NCBI RefSeq assembly: GCF_030167905.1
Contig: NZ_JARGNA010000001.1
Location: 1-64,000, forward strand
DNA: 64,000 nt
Source: Flavobacterium terrisoli
Lineage (GTDB): Bacteria > Bacteroidota > Bacteroidia > Flavobacteriales > Flavobacteriaceae
Direction: 5' to 3'
Below the pieces are notes generated by a model. It had not been told where the DNA came from. It saw only the letters and a program-made list of their open reading frames with translations, and did not search any database. The position numbers and the translations under genes are program-made. This document shows positions 23,606-33,200 of this stretch, one piece after another (position 1 is the stretch's first letter; the number at the start of each line of letters is the position of its first letter).

Positions 23606-26317
23606 TTATTCTACGGCAATTCGTTTTACTACTTTTCTGTTGCCATCAGTAACAGTCAATAAATAAATTCCTGCCTGAGCGTCATTCAATTGAATACTTT
23701 CGTTAAAGACACCTTGGTTAGCATAACTATTTTCAAATATTTTTCTGCCTCTGATATCATAAACCTCAATCTTAGTTTCATCTGCAATCGGATTATCATA
23801 CTGAACCGTAAAGTTTCCGTTATTTGGATTTGGATACACGGTCAAATCATTAATGCTGAATTCTTCGCTACCCAATGTGCACCCAAAGTTAATTCCCCAT
23901 GAAGTAATGCTTCCTGAGTCACCAACATAAAAATCTGTAGCGGTTAATGTCCAGGTTCCATTAGATGGCTTGCCGTTAAAAGCAGACAATCCCTGAACCG
24001 GACTGTAAGTTCCTGTTGTTGGGCTGGCACAAACCGGCGCCGGTGAACCATCTGCAAAAGTGATGTCCATTCCTGATCTTTGCGGATTGTTACAAGTTCT
24101 GTTCCACAATACAATTTCTGTACCATCAGGGTGTTTTAGTTTCACCACTAAATCTCCAATCCAGGTATGATTAGAAGCGAAAGAGGCTTTCATATTGTTA
24201 ATCGTAACATTGGTTGCCATATTTAAAGTACGTACTGTTGCAGCACCAGGACTATTTGCCCCAAGGCCGTCAGCAATGGCTGTTCCGGGAGATTCTGATG
24301 CGCCGACACAGTCGTATCCTAAAGTAATGTTTTTTGAAACCGCATAAAATATATTTCCAACTGCCTCAACCAGAATTCTGCAATTCAATGTTGCAGTACT
24401 TGGCATAGTTATCGTTTCAGAACCGTCATTTGGTGTATTCGCCACTAATGTTGTGAAATTAGCACCACCGTCTGTTGAAATTAAGATATTGACATTGGCA
24501 GTATTGATTCCGTTTGCCGTTGTTCCTGCCACACTCCAGGTTAACGTTTGTGAAGAACCTAATCCCCATGAAACGCTGGTACTTGGATTGGTAATGGCAA
24601 AAGCAGCTCCGGTATTAACCACAGTAACTGTTTTTCCACCAGTATTGGTTTGACCACCACCGAGTACGTTATCTCTAACCGTCATTACAAAATTTAATGA
24701 TCTTGCCACTGTAGAAACGGTTTCCCAAGTCGTGGTTAAATTACCGTTCAATACGTCTGAAAATTGCGGCATATATCTAACCGGGCTAAGACTCGGAAGA
24801 AAAGACCTGAAGTTAGGACCGTCTGTTTTAGTTGGCGAAGGTAAACAATCAACCGGACCAACTACAGTAGCATCATTATTTTGCTCCCAGCAATAAGTCA
24901 ATACTTCCCCTGCTGTTCCTGTTCCTGAACCGGTCAATTTGAAAGCTGTACCAATAGGAATACTGAAATTTCCACTCGCCAATACTGTTGGTCTTGGATT
25001 GGTTGTTACTAAACTCGTGCTTACCGGACAAGTTTTAGTCCCTAAATTCACTTGGATTTGGTTAATGCTTCTATAGGTAAAATAGTCATCTGAATTGGGC
25101 TGAACATTTAAATTGGCAGGTGAAGCAACACCCGCATAAGCCATAATGGTGGAACCACTACCCGGCTCAACATTTACTGTGTTGTTTTCAGCTGTCCAGG
25201 TAAAAGTATGATTGGCTCCCATTTGGTGACCCATTTCATGCGCTACATAATCGATGTCAAAAGTATCTCCCTCAGGAGCATTATTACTTGGAGAAGTATA
25301 TGCGCTTCCTTTATTTTTATCTAAAGTATTTGCGGCATCATCATCAACACAAACACAACCGATACAACCTGCATTTCCGCCACCGCCTGAAGCACCAAAC
25401 AAATGTCCGATGTCATAGGCCCCGTTCCCGATTCCTACTGTATTGGTTAAGGTGTTTTGCAATTGGATGTTCCATCCATTAGCATTGTTAGTATTTGCAG
25501 GATTCGTTCCAACACTAGCGGCTGAATAGGGATCAGTTGTAGCATTGGTGAAAATCACCAAATCATTATTGGCAATAATCAATAATTTCACGGCCAAATC
25601 TCTTTCGAATACCCCGTTACAACGTGTCATCGTGGCATTCATCCCTGCTAAAGCGCCCGCCACTGTTCCTCCAAAATAGGTCGTGTATTCCGCAGTACAA
25701 GACAAAGCCAAACGCATGGTTCTGTATACTTGATCATTAGACAAAGTCACATTGCCGTTTCTTTGTAAATCCTGGGTTAATGCCACATCTTGCGTAGAAC
25801 AATTCAAAGGCAGTTCCCCTGCAATTCTGGTCTTGGAATCAAAAACCACATAAACCGATCTGTCCTTAGTATAGGCTTCAATAAACTCCGAACCAACACC
25901 AGCTCTTAAAACCATAGTTTGAATTCCTAACGGAGACAAACTAAAATTCAACGTCGCCGATGGATCGGTAATCCCTTTTCCAACGTACGCTCTGATTTCA
26001 GGATATCTTGCCTGTAATTCAGGTTCAAAGTTGGATGATTCCCAAACCATAAATCTTTCTAATTTCCCTTCCACATTAGGAATAGAAACCTCAACTCCCG
26101 CAAGACCTGAAGCTTTGTCGTTAACATTCGCCAGCAATTGTTTGAACTGAACCGAATTGAACTGGAATAATTTCTGATTTTCAGAATAAGAAGTCTCTCT
26201 GACTTTTTCTGAAGTGATTGATTTATCATCGCTAAATAGTTTCCAAGGAGAATTTGTTTGCGCAAAAGCCTGGCCTATTGAGAAAACGAAAATAAAAAAT
26301 AAGTAGTGTTTTTTCAT
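23606..26317 (-). CDS. Secreted reprolysin-like (M12B) metalloprotease with P-domain and T9SS sorting domain
   Basis: 903 aa. Signal peptide 1-19 (ends QAFAQ), a propeptide-like region to about 195, then the catalytic domain with HEMGHQMGANHTF (HExxHxxGxxH) near residue 360 and a Met-turn in STIMAYAGV. A fibronectin/immunoglobulin-like middle follows. Residues about 665-820 resemble a proprotein convertase P-domain (FASNHTWIGDLVVKLKHPDG...VLWNRTC). The final 75 residues (YPNPNNGNFTVQY ... GIYLLTV ... KRIAVE) are a type A T9SS sorting domain. A secreted protease for protein degradation. It has its own promoter (26349-26379) and terminator. Confidence 0.94.
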   Translation of the reverse strand: MKKHYLFFIFVFSIGQAFAQTNSPWKLFSDDKSITSEKVRETSYSENQKLFQFNSVQFKQLLANVNDKASGLAGVEVSIPNVEGKLERFMVWESSNFEPELQARYPEIRAYVGKGITDPSATLNFSLSPLGIQTMVLRAGVGSEFIEAYTKDRSVYVVFDSKTRIAGELPLNCSTQDVALTQDLQRNGNVTLSNDQVYRTMRLALSCTAEYTTYFGGTVAGALAGMNATMTRCNGVFERDLAVKLLIIANNDLVIFTNATTDPYSAASVGTNPANTNNANGWNIQLQNTLTNTVGIGNGAYDIGHLFGASGGGGNAGCIGCVCVDDDAANTLDKNKGSAYTSPSNNAPEGDTFDIDYVAHEMGHQMGANHTFTWTAENNTVNVEPGSGSTIMAYAGVASPANLNVQPNSDDYFTYRSINQIQVNLGTKTCPVSTSLVTTNPRPTVLASGNFSIPIGTAFKLTGSGTGTAGEVLTYCWEQNNDATVVGPVDCLPSPTKTDGPNFRSFLPSLSPVRYMPQFSDVLNGNLTTTWETVSTVARSLNFVMTVRDNVLGGGQTNTGGKTVTVVNTGAAFAITNPSTSVSWGLGSSQTLTWSVAGTTANGINTANVNILISTDGGANFTTLVANTPNDGSETITMPSTATLNCRILVEAVGNIFYAVSKNITLGYDCVGASESPGTAIADGLGANSPGAATVRTLNMATNVTINNMKASFASNHTWIGDLVVKLKHPDGTEIVLWNRTCNNPQRSGMDITFADGSPAPVCASPTTGTYSPVQGLSAFNGKPSNGTWTLTATDFYVGDSGSITSWGINFGCTLGSEEFSINDLTVYPNPNNGNFTVQYDNPIADETKIEVYDIRGRKIFENSYANQGVFNESIQLNDAQAGIYLLTVTDGNRKVVKRIAVE

Positions 26318-26348
26318 GGTGTTTTTTGATAGTTAAAAAAAATGTAGC

Positions 26349-26379
26349 CAAAGATAATTTATCTTTCAGCAGATTACAA
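26349..26379 (-). promoter_or_regulatory. Promoter of the M12B-like protease gene
   Basis: Minus strand: TTG (26379-26377), 20-base spacer, TATCTTTG (26356-26349), 32 bases before the start codon; full consensus match. Confidence 0.75.
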
Positions 26380-26523
26380 ATCACAGGCCTCTTTTTTGAA
26401 AGGTTTCCATTTAATTTTAACATAAAGTTACTTATTCCTGTGTTTTTTAACAAACTATCAGTCAGCGTTTTTTAATAATTTTCATAAAAACCAACACTTG
26501 ATGCATTAAAGACTGAAAAATTA

Positions 26524-26552
26524 TTGTATTTGATTTCTAAAACTTATTTTTG
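26524..26552 (+). promoter_or_regulatory. Promoter of ribF
   Basis: TTG (26524-26526), 18-base spacer, TATTTTTG (26545-26552). The start site would be near 26558, which rules out the in-frame TTG at 26550 as start codon and supports the TTG at 26577. Confidence 0.65.
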
Positions 26553-26576
26553 CAGTATTACATTTTTACTCATTTC

Positions 26577-27506
26577 TTGAAAATAGTCCATTCCATAAAA
26601 TCTTTTGTTACCAACAAGCCTACCATTATCACCATTGGTACTTTTGATGGTGTTCATCTTGGGCACAGGAAAATATTGGAACAAATTATTGACACCGCTA
26701 AATCACAAGATTGCGAAAGTTTGGTGCTGACCTTTTTCCCTCACCCGAGAATGGTACTTCAGGAAGGAACCGAAATGAAGCAACTCAACACGCTGAATGA
26801 AAAAATAGCCTTGCTTGAAAATCTTGGCGTTGATCATTTGGTCGTTCATCCTTTTGACAAAGAATTTTCAAGACTTACCGCCGAAGATTTTGTCAAACAG
26901 GTCTTGGTTGATACTTTTAAACTCAAAAAAATAATTATTGGTCACGACCATCGCTTTGGCAGAAACAGAACCGCCGACATTAATGACTTAGTAGAATTCG
27001 GGAATGCTTTTGGCTTTGAAGTAGAGCAAATTTCAGCTCAGGAAATCAATGAGGTTTCCATTAGTTCCACCAAAATAAGAACCGCACTCAGTGAAGGCAA
27101 TATCGAATTAGCCAATGACTATTTGGGTTATGATTATTCATTGACCGGAATGGTCTCCAAAGGAAAACAACTGGGCAGAACCATTGGCTATCCAACGGCC
27201 AACATCAATCCTGAAGAAGACTATAAACTCATACCGCAAAACGGCGTTTATATTGCCAAAAGTGTGATTGACGGAAAGACGGTTTATGGCATGATGAACA
27301 TCGGGAATCGTCCAACAGTTGACGGAACCCATCAAACCATCGAAATTAATTTCTTTGATTTCAACCAGGATCTTTATGATCAAAAAATAACCGTTTCTTT
27401 TCTTAAACGAATGCGCAACGAACAAAAATTCGATTCTTTAGACGCACTCAAAAACCAATTGGCATTAGACAAGTCAACTGCACTAAATTTTATCAGCCAG
27501 CTATAG
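26577..27506 (+). CDS. ribF: Bifunctional riboflavin kinase/FAD synthetase
   Basis: 309 aa from TTG 26577 (MKIVHSIKSFV..), chosen because the promoter -7 box ends at 26552 and no ATG lies before the conserved start of the domain. The N-terminal FAD synthetase domain has the nucleotidyltransferase site FDGVHLGH; the C-terminal riboflavin kinase domain has GRTIGYPTANI and the NIGNRPT segment. It converts riboflavin to FMN and FAD. Length and both domains are standard. Transcribed alone. Confidence 0.96.
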   Translation: MKIVHSIKSFVTNKPTIITIGTFDGVHLGHRKILEQIIDTAKSQDCESLVLTFFPHPRMVLQEGTEMKQLNTLNEKIALLENLGVDHLVVHPFDKEFSRLTAEDFVKQVLVDTFKLKKIIIGHDHRFGRNRTADINDLVEFGNAFGFEVEQISAQEINEVSISSTKIRTALSEGNIELANDYLGYDYSLTGMVSKGKQLGRTIGYPTANINPEEDYKLIPQNGVYIAKSVIDGKTVYGMMNIGNRPTVDGTHQTIEINFFDFNQDLYDQKITVSFLKRMRNEQKFDSLDALKNQLALDKSTALNFISQL

Positions 27507-27548
27507 CTTCTTTGTTTTTATTGAAACATCATTTAGTTTTCTGTTAAA

Positions 27549-27582
27549 TTGTCGCTATTTCAAAGATAATTTCTTAAATTTG
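27549..27582 (+). promoter_or_regulatory. Promoter of the 146-aa membrane protein gene
   Basis: TTG (27549-27551), 23-base spacer, TAAATTTG (27575-27582), 38 bases before the ATG. Confidence 0.55.
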
Positions 27583-27620
27583 AGAGACAATTTTCGATTA
27601 CTCACTTAAAACTTATCGCT

Positions 27621-28061
27621 ATGAAACTGCCAAAAGAATTAGTAAACGGGATTATAATCTTCGTCGGAATTGCATTCTATTTTTTTATCATGGAACTTTT
27701 TGGGTTAGCAGATATCCTATATCTGAGAGCCTTTAACGCAGCATTTGTGTTTTATGGTGTTACCCGAACCCTTAACTCAAACGTAAAAGAAGGAAAAACG
27801 GATTATGTCTTCAACCTTCTTTCTGCCGGAATAACGGCTATTATTGGCGTCTTGCTTAGTGTTGCCGGATTGCTGGCCTACATCTATATCCGAGGTGGTA
27901 ATGCCTATATCGATAGCCTTTCTGAGGAGTTTTTATTTGGCGGAAAACCAACGGCCAATGAATACTGTATCGGTGTTTTATTTGAAGGCATAGCTTCAGC
28001 CATAATCATGACTTTTGTAGCGTTGCAATTTTGGAGAAGTAAATTCGCACCAAACAAATAA
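27621..28061 (+). CDS. Four-TM membrane protein, unknown function
   Basis: 146 aa with hydrophobic segments at about 7-26, 33-48, 61-85 and 110-133. A region between TM3 and TM4 (YIDSLSEEFLFGGKPTANEY) is polar. I do not recognise the family. It is a single gene with its own promoter, between ribF and bioB. No motif for an enzyme or transporter is visible. Confidence 0.75.
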   Translation: MKLPKELVNGIIIFVGIAFYFFIMELFGLADILYLRAFNAAFVFYGVTRTLNSNVKEGKTDYVFNLLSAGITAIIGVLLSVAGLLAYIYIRGGNAYIDSLSEEFLFGGKPTANEYCIGVLFEGIASAIIMTFVALQFWRSKFAPNK

Positions 28062-28087
28062 TTTATCTTTTATCCAACAATCTCTTA

Positions 28088-28118
28088 TTGGTACTTAATA
28101 ACAAATTGACTACTTTTG
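28088..28118 (+). promoter_or_regulatory. Promoter of bioB
   Basis: TTG (28088-28090), 20-base spacer, TACTTTTG (28111-28118), 21 bases before ATG 28140; excludes the in-frame GTG at 28116 as the start. Confidence 0.7.
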
Positions 28119-28139
28119 GTGCAATCTAAAATAGCACCT

Positions 28140-29225
28140 ATGAGTATTACAAAACACAACTGGACTAAAGACGAAATCATTGCTATATACAACAAACCTT
28201 TGATGGATTTGCTTTACGAAGCGGCTTCAATCCACAGAGAGCATCACGATCCAAACGTAGTTCAGGTTTCTACTTTACTTTCTATAAAAACAGGTGGTTG
28301 TCCTGAAGATTGTGGCTATTGTCCACAGGCAGCGCGTTATCATACCGATATTGAAGGAAACGATTTAATGACGGTTAGTCAGGTAAAAGCGCAGGCCTTA
28401 AGAGCCAAATCCAATGGTTCATCAAGAGTTTGCATGGGTGCTGCCTGGCGTAACGTAAAAGACGGAGAAGAGTTTGATCAGGTTTTGGAAATGGTAAGAA
28501 CCATCAACAAACTCGATATGGAAGTATGCTGTACTTTGGGAATGTTGACCGAAAACCAAGCCCAAAGATTAGCCGAAGCCGGTTTATATGCTTACAATCA
28601 CAACTTAGATACTTCTGAAGATTATTATAAGGAAGTCATTTCGACCAGAGGTTTTGAAGACCGTCTGCAGACTATCGAAAATGTTCGCAAAACCAATGTA
28701 ACCGTTTGTAGCGGTGGCATTATAGGAATGGGAGAAAGCATCGAAGACAGAGCCGGAATGCTGGTAGCACTTTCTACCTTAAACCCACAACCGGAATCAG
28801 TGCCAATCAATGCCTTAGTGGCCGTTGAAGGAACTCCGATGGAAAACGAAAAACCGGTAGAAATCTGGGAAATGATCCGTATGGTAGCCACTACACGTAT
28901 CGTTATGCCTGAAACTCAGGTTCGTTTGTCTGCCGGAAGAACCGAAATGTCACGCGAAGGCCAGGCGATGTGTTTCTTTGCCGGAGCGAATTCTATTTTT
29001 GCCGGAGATAAATTATTGACGACGCCAAATCCGGATGTGAACGAAGACATGAAAATGTTTGAAACATTGGGATTGATTCCACAAAAACCATTTATCAAAG
29101 TGATGCAGCCAACGACTGTTGAAGCAGAAGATTCACAATTCCAATCCTTGGGTGAAAAACCAAAATGGACACGTCCGGGTCACCAGATTGAGCGTAATTT
29201 AGAAGCCTCAACCAAAGGAAAATAA
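28140..29225 (+). CDS. bioB: Biotin synthase
   Basis: 361 aa from ATG 28140 (MSITKHNWTKDEI). Radical SAM cluster Cys C54, C58, C61 in GGCPEDCGYCPQ; further family segments YNHNLDTSEDYY and GMGESIEDR carry Cys and Asp/Arg ligands of the [2Fe-2S] cluster region. It inserts sulfur into dethiobiotin, the last step of biotin synthesis. It is 8 kb away from the bioF-bioD-bioA operon, so biotin genes are split into two units here. Followed by a terminator at 29277-29308. Confidence 0.98.
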   Translation: MSITKHNWTKDEIIAIYNKPLMDLLYEAASIHREHHDPNVVQVSTLLSIKTGGCPEDCGYCPQAARYHTDIEGNDLMTVSQVKAQALRAKSNGSSRVCMGAAWRNVKDGEEFDQVLEMVRTINKLDMEVCCTLGMLTENQAQRLAEAGLYAYNHNLDTSEDYYKEVISTRGFEDRLQTIENVRKTNVTVCSGGIIGMGESIEDRAGMLVALSTLNPQPESVPINALVAVEGTPMENEKPVEIWEMIRMVATTRIVMPETQVRLSAGRTEMSREGQAMCFFAGANSIFAGDKLLTTPNPDVNEDMKMFETLGLIPQKPFIKVMQPTTVEAEDSQFQSLGEKPKWTRPGHQIERNLEASTKGK

Positions 29226-29276
29226 AGTTAACGTTTCTTAAAACATACGGCAGTTTAAGCCTTAATTTATAACTTT

Positions 29277-29308
29277 GCTCTCAGCATTCTTTGCCGAGAG
29301 CTTTTTTT
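29277..29308 (+). terminator. Terminator of bioB
   Basis: Stem GCTCTC (29277-29282) with GAGAGC (29296-29301), extended by GC/GC after a mismatch, then seven T residues. Confidence 0.8.
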
Positions 29309-29330
29309 ATATATTTTACTGGAACAGTCT

Positions 29331-30191
29331 ATGTCACTAACACTAACAGAAATTGAACGCGTAAAAACTATTTCAAAAGAGGATTTTTACCACCACTATG
29401 TAAAGAAACAAAAACCGGTCGTCATTGAGACCCTTACAAGTGACTGGCCCGCTTACGAGAAATGGAACCTGGAATACATGAAACAAGTTGCAGGAGACCA
29501 AATCGTTCCGCTTTATGACGACCGGCCGGTCAGCCATAAAGATGGTTTTAATGAAGCCCATGCCCGAATGAAAATGAGTGATTATATTGATTTGCTCAAC
29601 ACCAAACCCACAAACTACCGAATCTTTTTGTACAACCTGATGAAGGAAGTCCCGGTATTGAAAAACGATTTTGTCTGGCCCGATATTGGCCTGAATTTGG
29701 TCAAACAATTGCCGATGTTATTTTTTGGCGGAGAAAATTCAAAGGTGTTCATGCACTATGACATTGACTATTCCAACATCCTGCATTTCCATTTTCACGG
29801 TCAAAAAAGATGTGTACTCTTTGCCCCCGACCAAACGCCTTATTTATACAAGGTTCCACATGCTTTAATTTCGAGGGAAGATATTGATTTTGACAATCCA
29901 GATTTTGCCAAATGGCCGGCTTTGAAAAAAGCTCAGGGTTTGGTAGCCGATTTAAAACACGGTGAAATGCTATACATGCCCGAAGGTTATTGGCACTATA
30001 TGAAATATGTTACACCCGGATTTTCGATGAGTTTGAGAGCTTTTCCAAAAAGTATAACCAATGTTTCCAAAGCAGTGTATAACATATTCATCATGCGAAA
30101 CTTTGACAACCTGATGCGAAAATGGAAAGGACAGAAATGGATTGATTATAAAAACAATCAGGCGATTGTAAACACGAATAAATACGTATAA
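29331..30191 (+). CDS. Cupin-like (JmjC/cupin_8) dioxygenase
   Basis: 286 aa. An N-terminal helical part with KKQKPVVIETLTSDWPAYEKW, typical of cupin_8 proteins, and a double-stranded beta-helix core with MHYDIDYSNILHFH (H and D of the Fe site), QKRCVLFAPDQTPYLY, and MLYMPEGYWHYM (distal His). This is the layout of Fe(II)/2-oxoglutarate-dependent hydroxylases such as FIH-like and tyrosyl/arginyl hydroxylases. Substrate unknown; may modify a ribosomal protein or tRNA. Monocistronic. Confidence 0.88.
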   Translation: MSLTLTEIERVKTISKEDFYHHYVKKQKPVVIETLTSDWPAYEKWNLEYMKQVAGDQIVPLYDDRPVSHKDGFNEAHARMKMSDYIDLLNTKPTNYRIFLYNLMKEVPVLKNDFVWPDIGLNLVKQLPMLFFGGENSKVFMHYDIDYSNILHFHFHGQKRCVLFAPDQTPYLYKVPHALISREDIDFDNPDFAKWPALKKAQGLVADLKHGEMLYMPEGYWHYMKYVTPGFSMSLRAFPKSITNVSKAVYNIFIMRNFDNLMRKWKGQKWIDYKNNQAIVNTNKYV

Positions 30192-30220
30192 AAAGAGGCT
30201 CATTTCTGAGCCTCTTTTTT
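30190..30220. terminator. Bidirectional terminator
   Basis: Thirteen-bp stem AAAAAGAGGCTCA / TGAGCCTCTTTTT with loop TTTC, between the cupin-like gene and the convergent giant gene. Confidence 0.92.
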
Positions 30221-33200
30221 TAATTTGTTAATACTTTTTTGGTCACTATCGCACCGCTTTCCAATTTAACCTTAACGATTAATGATTGTTGGCTCAGTGA
30301 TATATTAGTTGCTGTAAAATCATTGCTGTTGATGCCTTTTGATTGGAACAACTGTCTTCCCAATATATCATAAACAATTACCTCATCTATGGTTTCCACA
30401 TAGGATTTGATACTCACTTCTCCGTGATTCGTTGCAACGATAACGCTATTGCTCAACTCAAAATCAGGATTACCTAATGCTGCATCGGTATAGCGCAATA
30501 AAAATCTGTTTTCATATTTCCCGCTTCCGGTGGTAAAAGTATAAGGAGAAGCTTTTAAATCATGGATAATATTCATCTCTAAATCCTGTAGATAAATATT
30601 GGTTGACTCTTCATTTAAGATTCCTTCTTTTTGGTCAATGCTGATGCTGAATTCACCCGCAACCGAACTGAAATAACCTATCGGTACTATATCCGATTCA
30701 TCAAAAGTCGGTCTGGCCTGAATTTTATATTTTTCATTGGCCGCCAATGAATAGAAGCTCAGATAATTATTGGTTTGATTTACTCTGGCGTCATAAGCCC
30801 AGTCAAAATCCAAAGTGGTATTGTCAAAATAACCCACCAATAACTGCCCAAACAATCCATCTGCATTTCTCAGGTTCAACCAAATTCTGGTGTTTGTCAT
30901 CGAAGGTTGGGCTGAAGCCGATCTGAAGAATTGGGTATTGGTATAACCTTTATCTCTCATGGCGTTGTTAAACGTCAAAGTATTATTCCCTTGTGCTTCC
31001 ACAAAAAATCCTTGTCCTGAAGCAATATAACCTGTAGGGACCGAACTTCCGGTATAACTGGCTCTTGTTCCTCCGGTCATATTATAAACCGCATAATCAT
31101 CGCTAATGAAATTGTATAAATCTGGTCCCGGATTAGTTATTAAAACATCATCTACGTGTGTCCAGAAATACAAACTACCCGATGTTTTTGCACCATTTGT
31201 TGTAATAAAGGTATTAGCAAAAATGGCTGACGGATATGGATTACCAATCAAATTAAAATCATCGGCTGTATTACCGGCATTGCCGCTTTCTACAATTGAT
31301 GGCGAAATAACACCATTGTTCACTTTACCCGAAAACGTAACCGAAGTAGTTGCTGACGGACTAAAAGTCAAACTGGTTGGCCCCATAATCGCATAACCTT
31401 TTCCATTGGTCATTGTTCCGGTATAAGCCTGCCATGCCCAAGGTGCAAAATCGTCAAAACTATCTGCTACGCCAGGATTGGTAACTGTTCCGTAATAATC
31501 AACCGTATTCGTATCTGAAAAATTCGCTGTGTTGAATTCAAACGAATAATCGGTTCTCCAGTCCGGGAAAGTAGTTGTAATACTAGCCGCGTCAACCGGC
31601 GAAGACCAATAGGTATAATCATACAATTCAAATGGCGCTGTAGTTCTGATTACCTGCGTTGTTCCATTATTGGTTACCACACCGTCATCTTCAATCATGA
31701 CTAACGAACCGTTGTTTTGTACCGTTAAATTTCCTGTGGCACTTACGGTCAAATCATTTTTAATAGACACATAGTTATTGGCTTTGATGTCTAAGGTAAA
31801 TCCACCGTTAACGGTTACGCTACAAGCTTCAAAACTACCATTCACCGAAGTATCATAATTACCGTTGATGATTACAGCTTTATCCAGGGTTGGCGCTCCA
31901 TTTGACCAGGCAGTTCCATTCCATGTTGTTGACTGGCCAGCTGTTATCATCACTGCATTAGAGGCTGCATAACAACTAACCGTATTTTCCCTGATTTGGC
32001 AATAATACTGATAGCCAACCAAAGTAGAAATATCTGAAATATCCAATGTGGCTGTAGCGGTTCCGGTATAAATGGCATTATCGCTCAAGGCAGTCCATGT
32101 TGCTGTATTAGGCGCAACTGCATACCATTGGTAAACCAATTCCTTAGTATCTCCAACGGCATTATAGCCTTCTGTTCCGGCAACGGTTAATGTCGTTCCT
32201 TTACAGGTTGGTGTATATGTTGGATGCGTTGTAACCACCGGTAAATTACCCACTAAGTTGAAATAACCCAAATCAGAACAGTTTTCATCACTGATAAAGG
32301 TCCAGTCAGCGGCATTAAAAGTAGTGGTTGGTCCGGTTGCCGTAGTCAATCTTCTGATGGTATAACCTACTTCATTTGGCCCGATGACAACATCAATAGC
32401 GGTAGTCGTATTTTTTCTTAATTCGATTCGGTCATTCGCATTAAAACCGGTTCCAATTTGTTCTCCGGATAATGTTAATCCTGTACAAAGTGTAGCCGAT
32501 GCGTCAGCTGCAACCAGATAAGTACTTCTCGCCGGAATCGTTCCCATCAAATCCAAAACGGTAATTGGCGCACCTGAATCCGTATATCTCGCCAAACGAT
32601 AATCGAGAGTCGTTAAATTGATCGCCGATAAAGTTGGGTTGTATAATTCTATAATACCACTCGAACCGGCAAATGAATCATAAACTTCCGAAATGATGAT
32701 ATCGGTAAAGGCTGTTGTGGCACCTTCACAATTCATGTTGGCATTAGTGATTACCGTAAATGCATTGGATGCTGTACAACCTTGTGAATTGGTTGTAACC
32801 AAACTTCCGGTAGTGGCACCACTCGGGATGGTTATTTTAATTTGCGTGGAAGAAACCTGGGTCACCGGTGTTACCGAAACACTATTCAATGTCACTGTCG
32901 CTCCTGTCAAATTGTTGGCCGAAGCCGTAACGGTCACTTCTGTCCCAACCGGTCCTGAAGTTGGTGTGATTGTATTAGCTGTTGCCAAACAAACCCCATT
33001 TCCTTCTACTGCAAAAGTATATGGGCTTTCACCTCCGGTAGCATCATCGTGGACTATGGTAATTGTCCCGGTTCTTAGTCCAACATATTGCGGATTAAAA
33101 GTAATCGTGAAATCAACATAGTTGGTTCCGCTGAAAGGAATATTGCTATATGGTGCGCTTGACGTCACCGTAAATTCTGATGGATTGGATGATGTAATGC

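Noticed and set aside
23606..26317. Tandem secreted proteases as part of a mobile island
   Set aside because: No integrase, transposase or composition break; each has its own terminator and host-type sorting domain.
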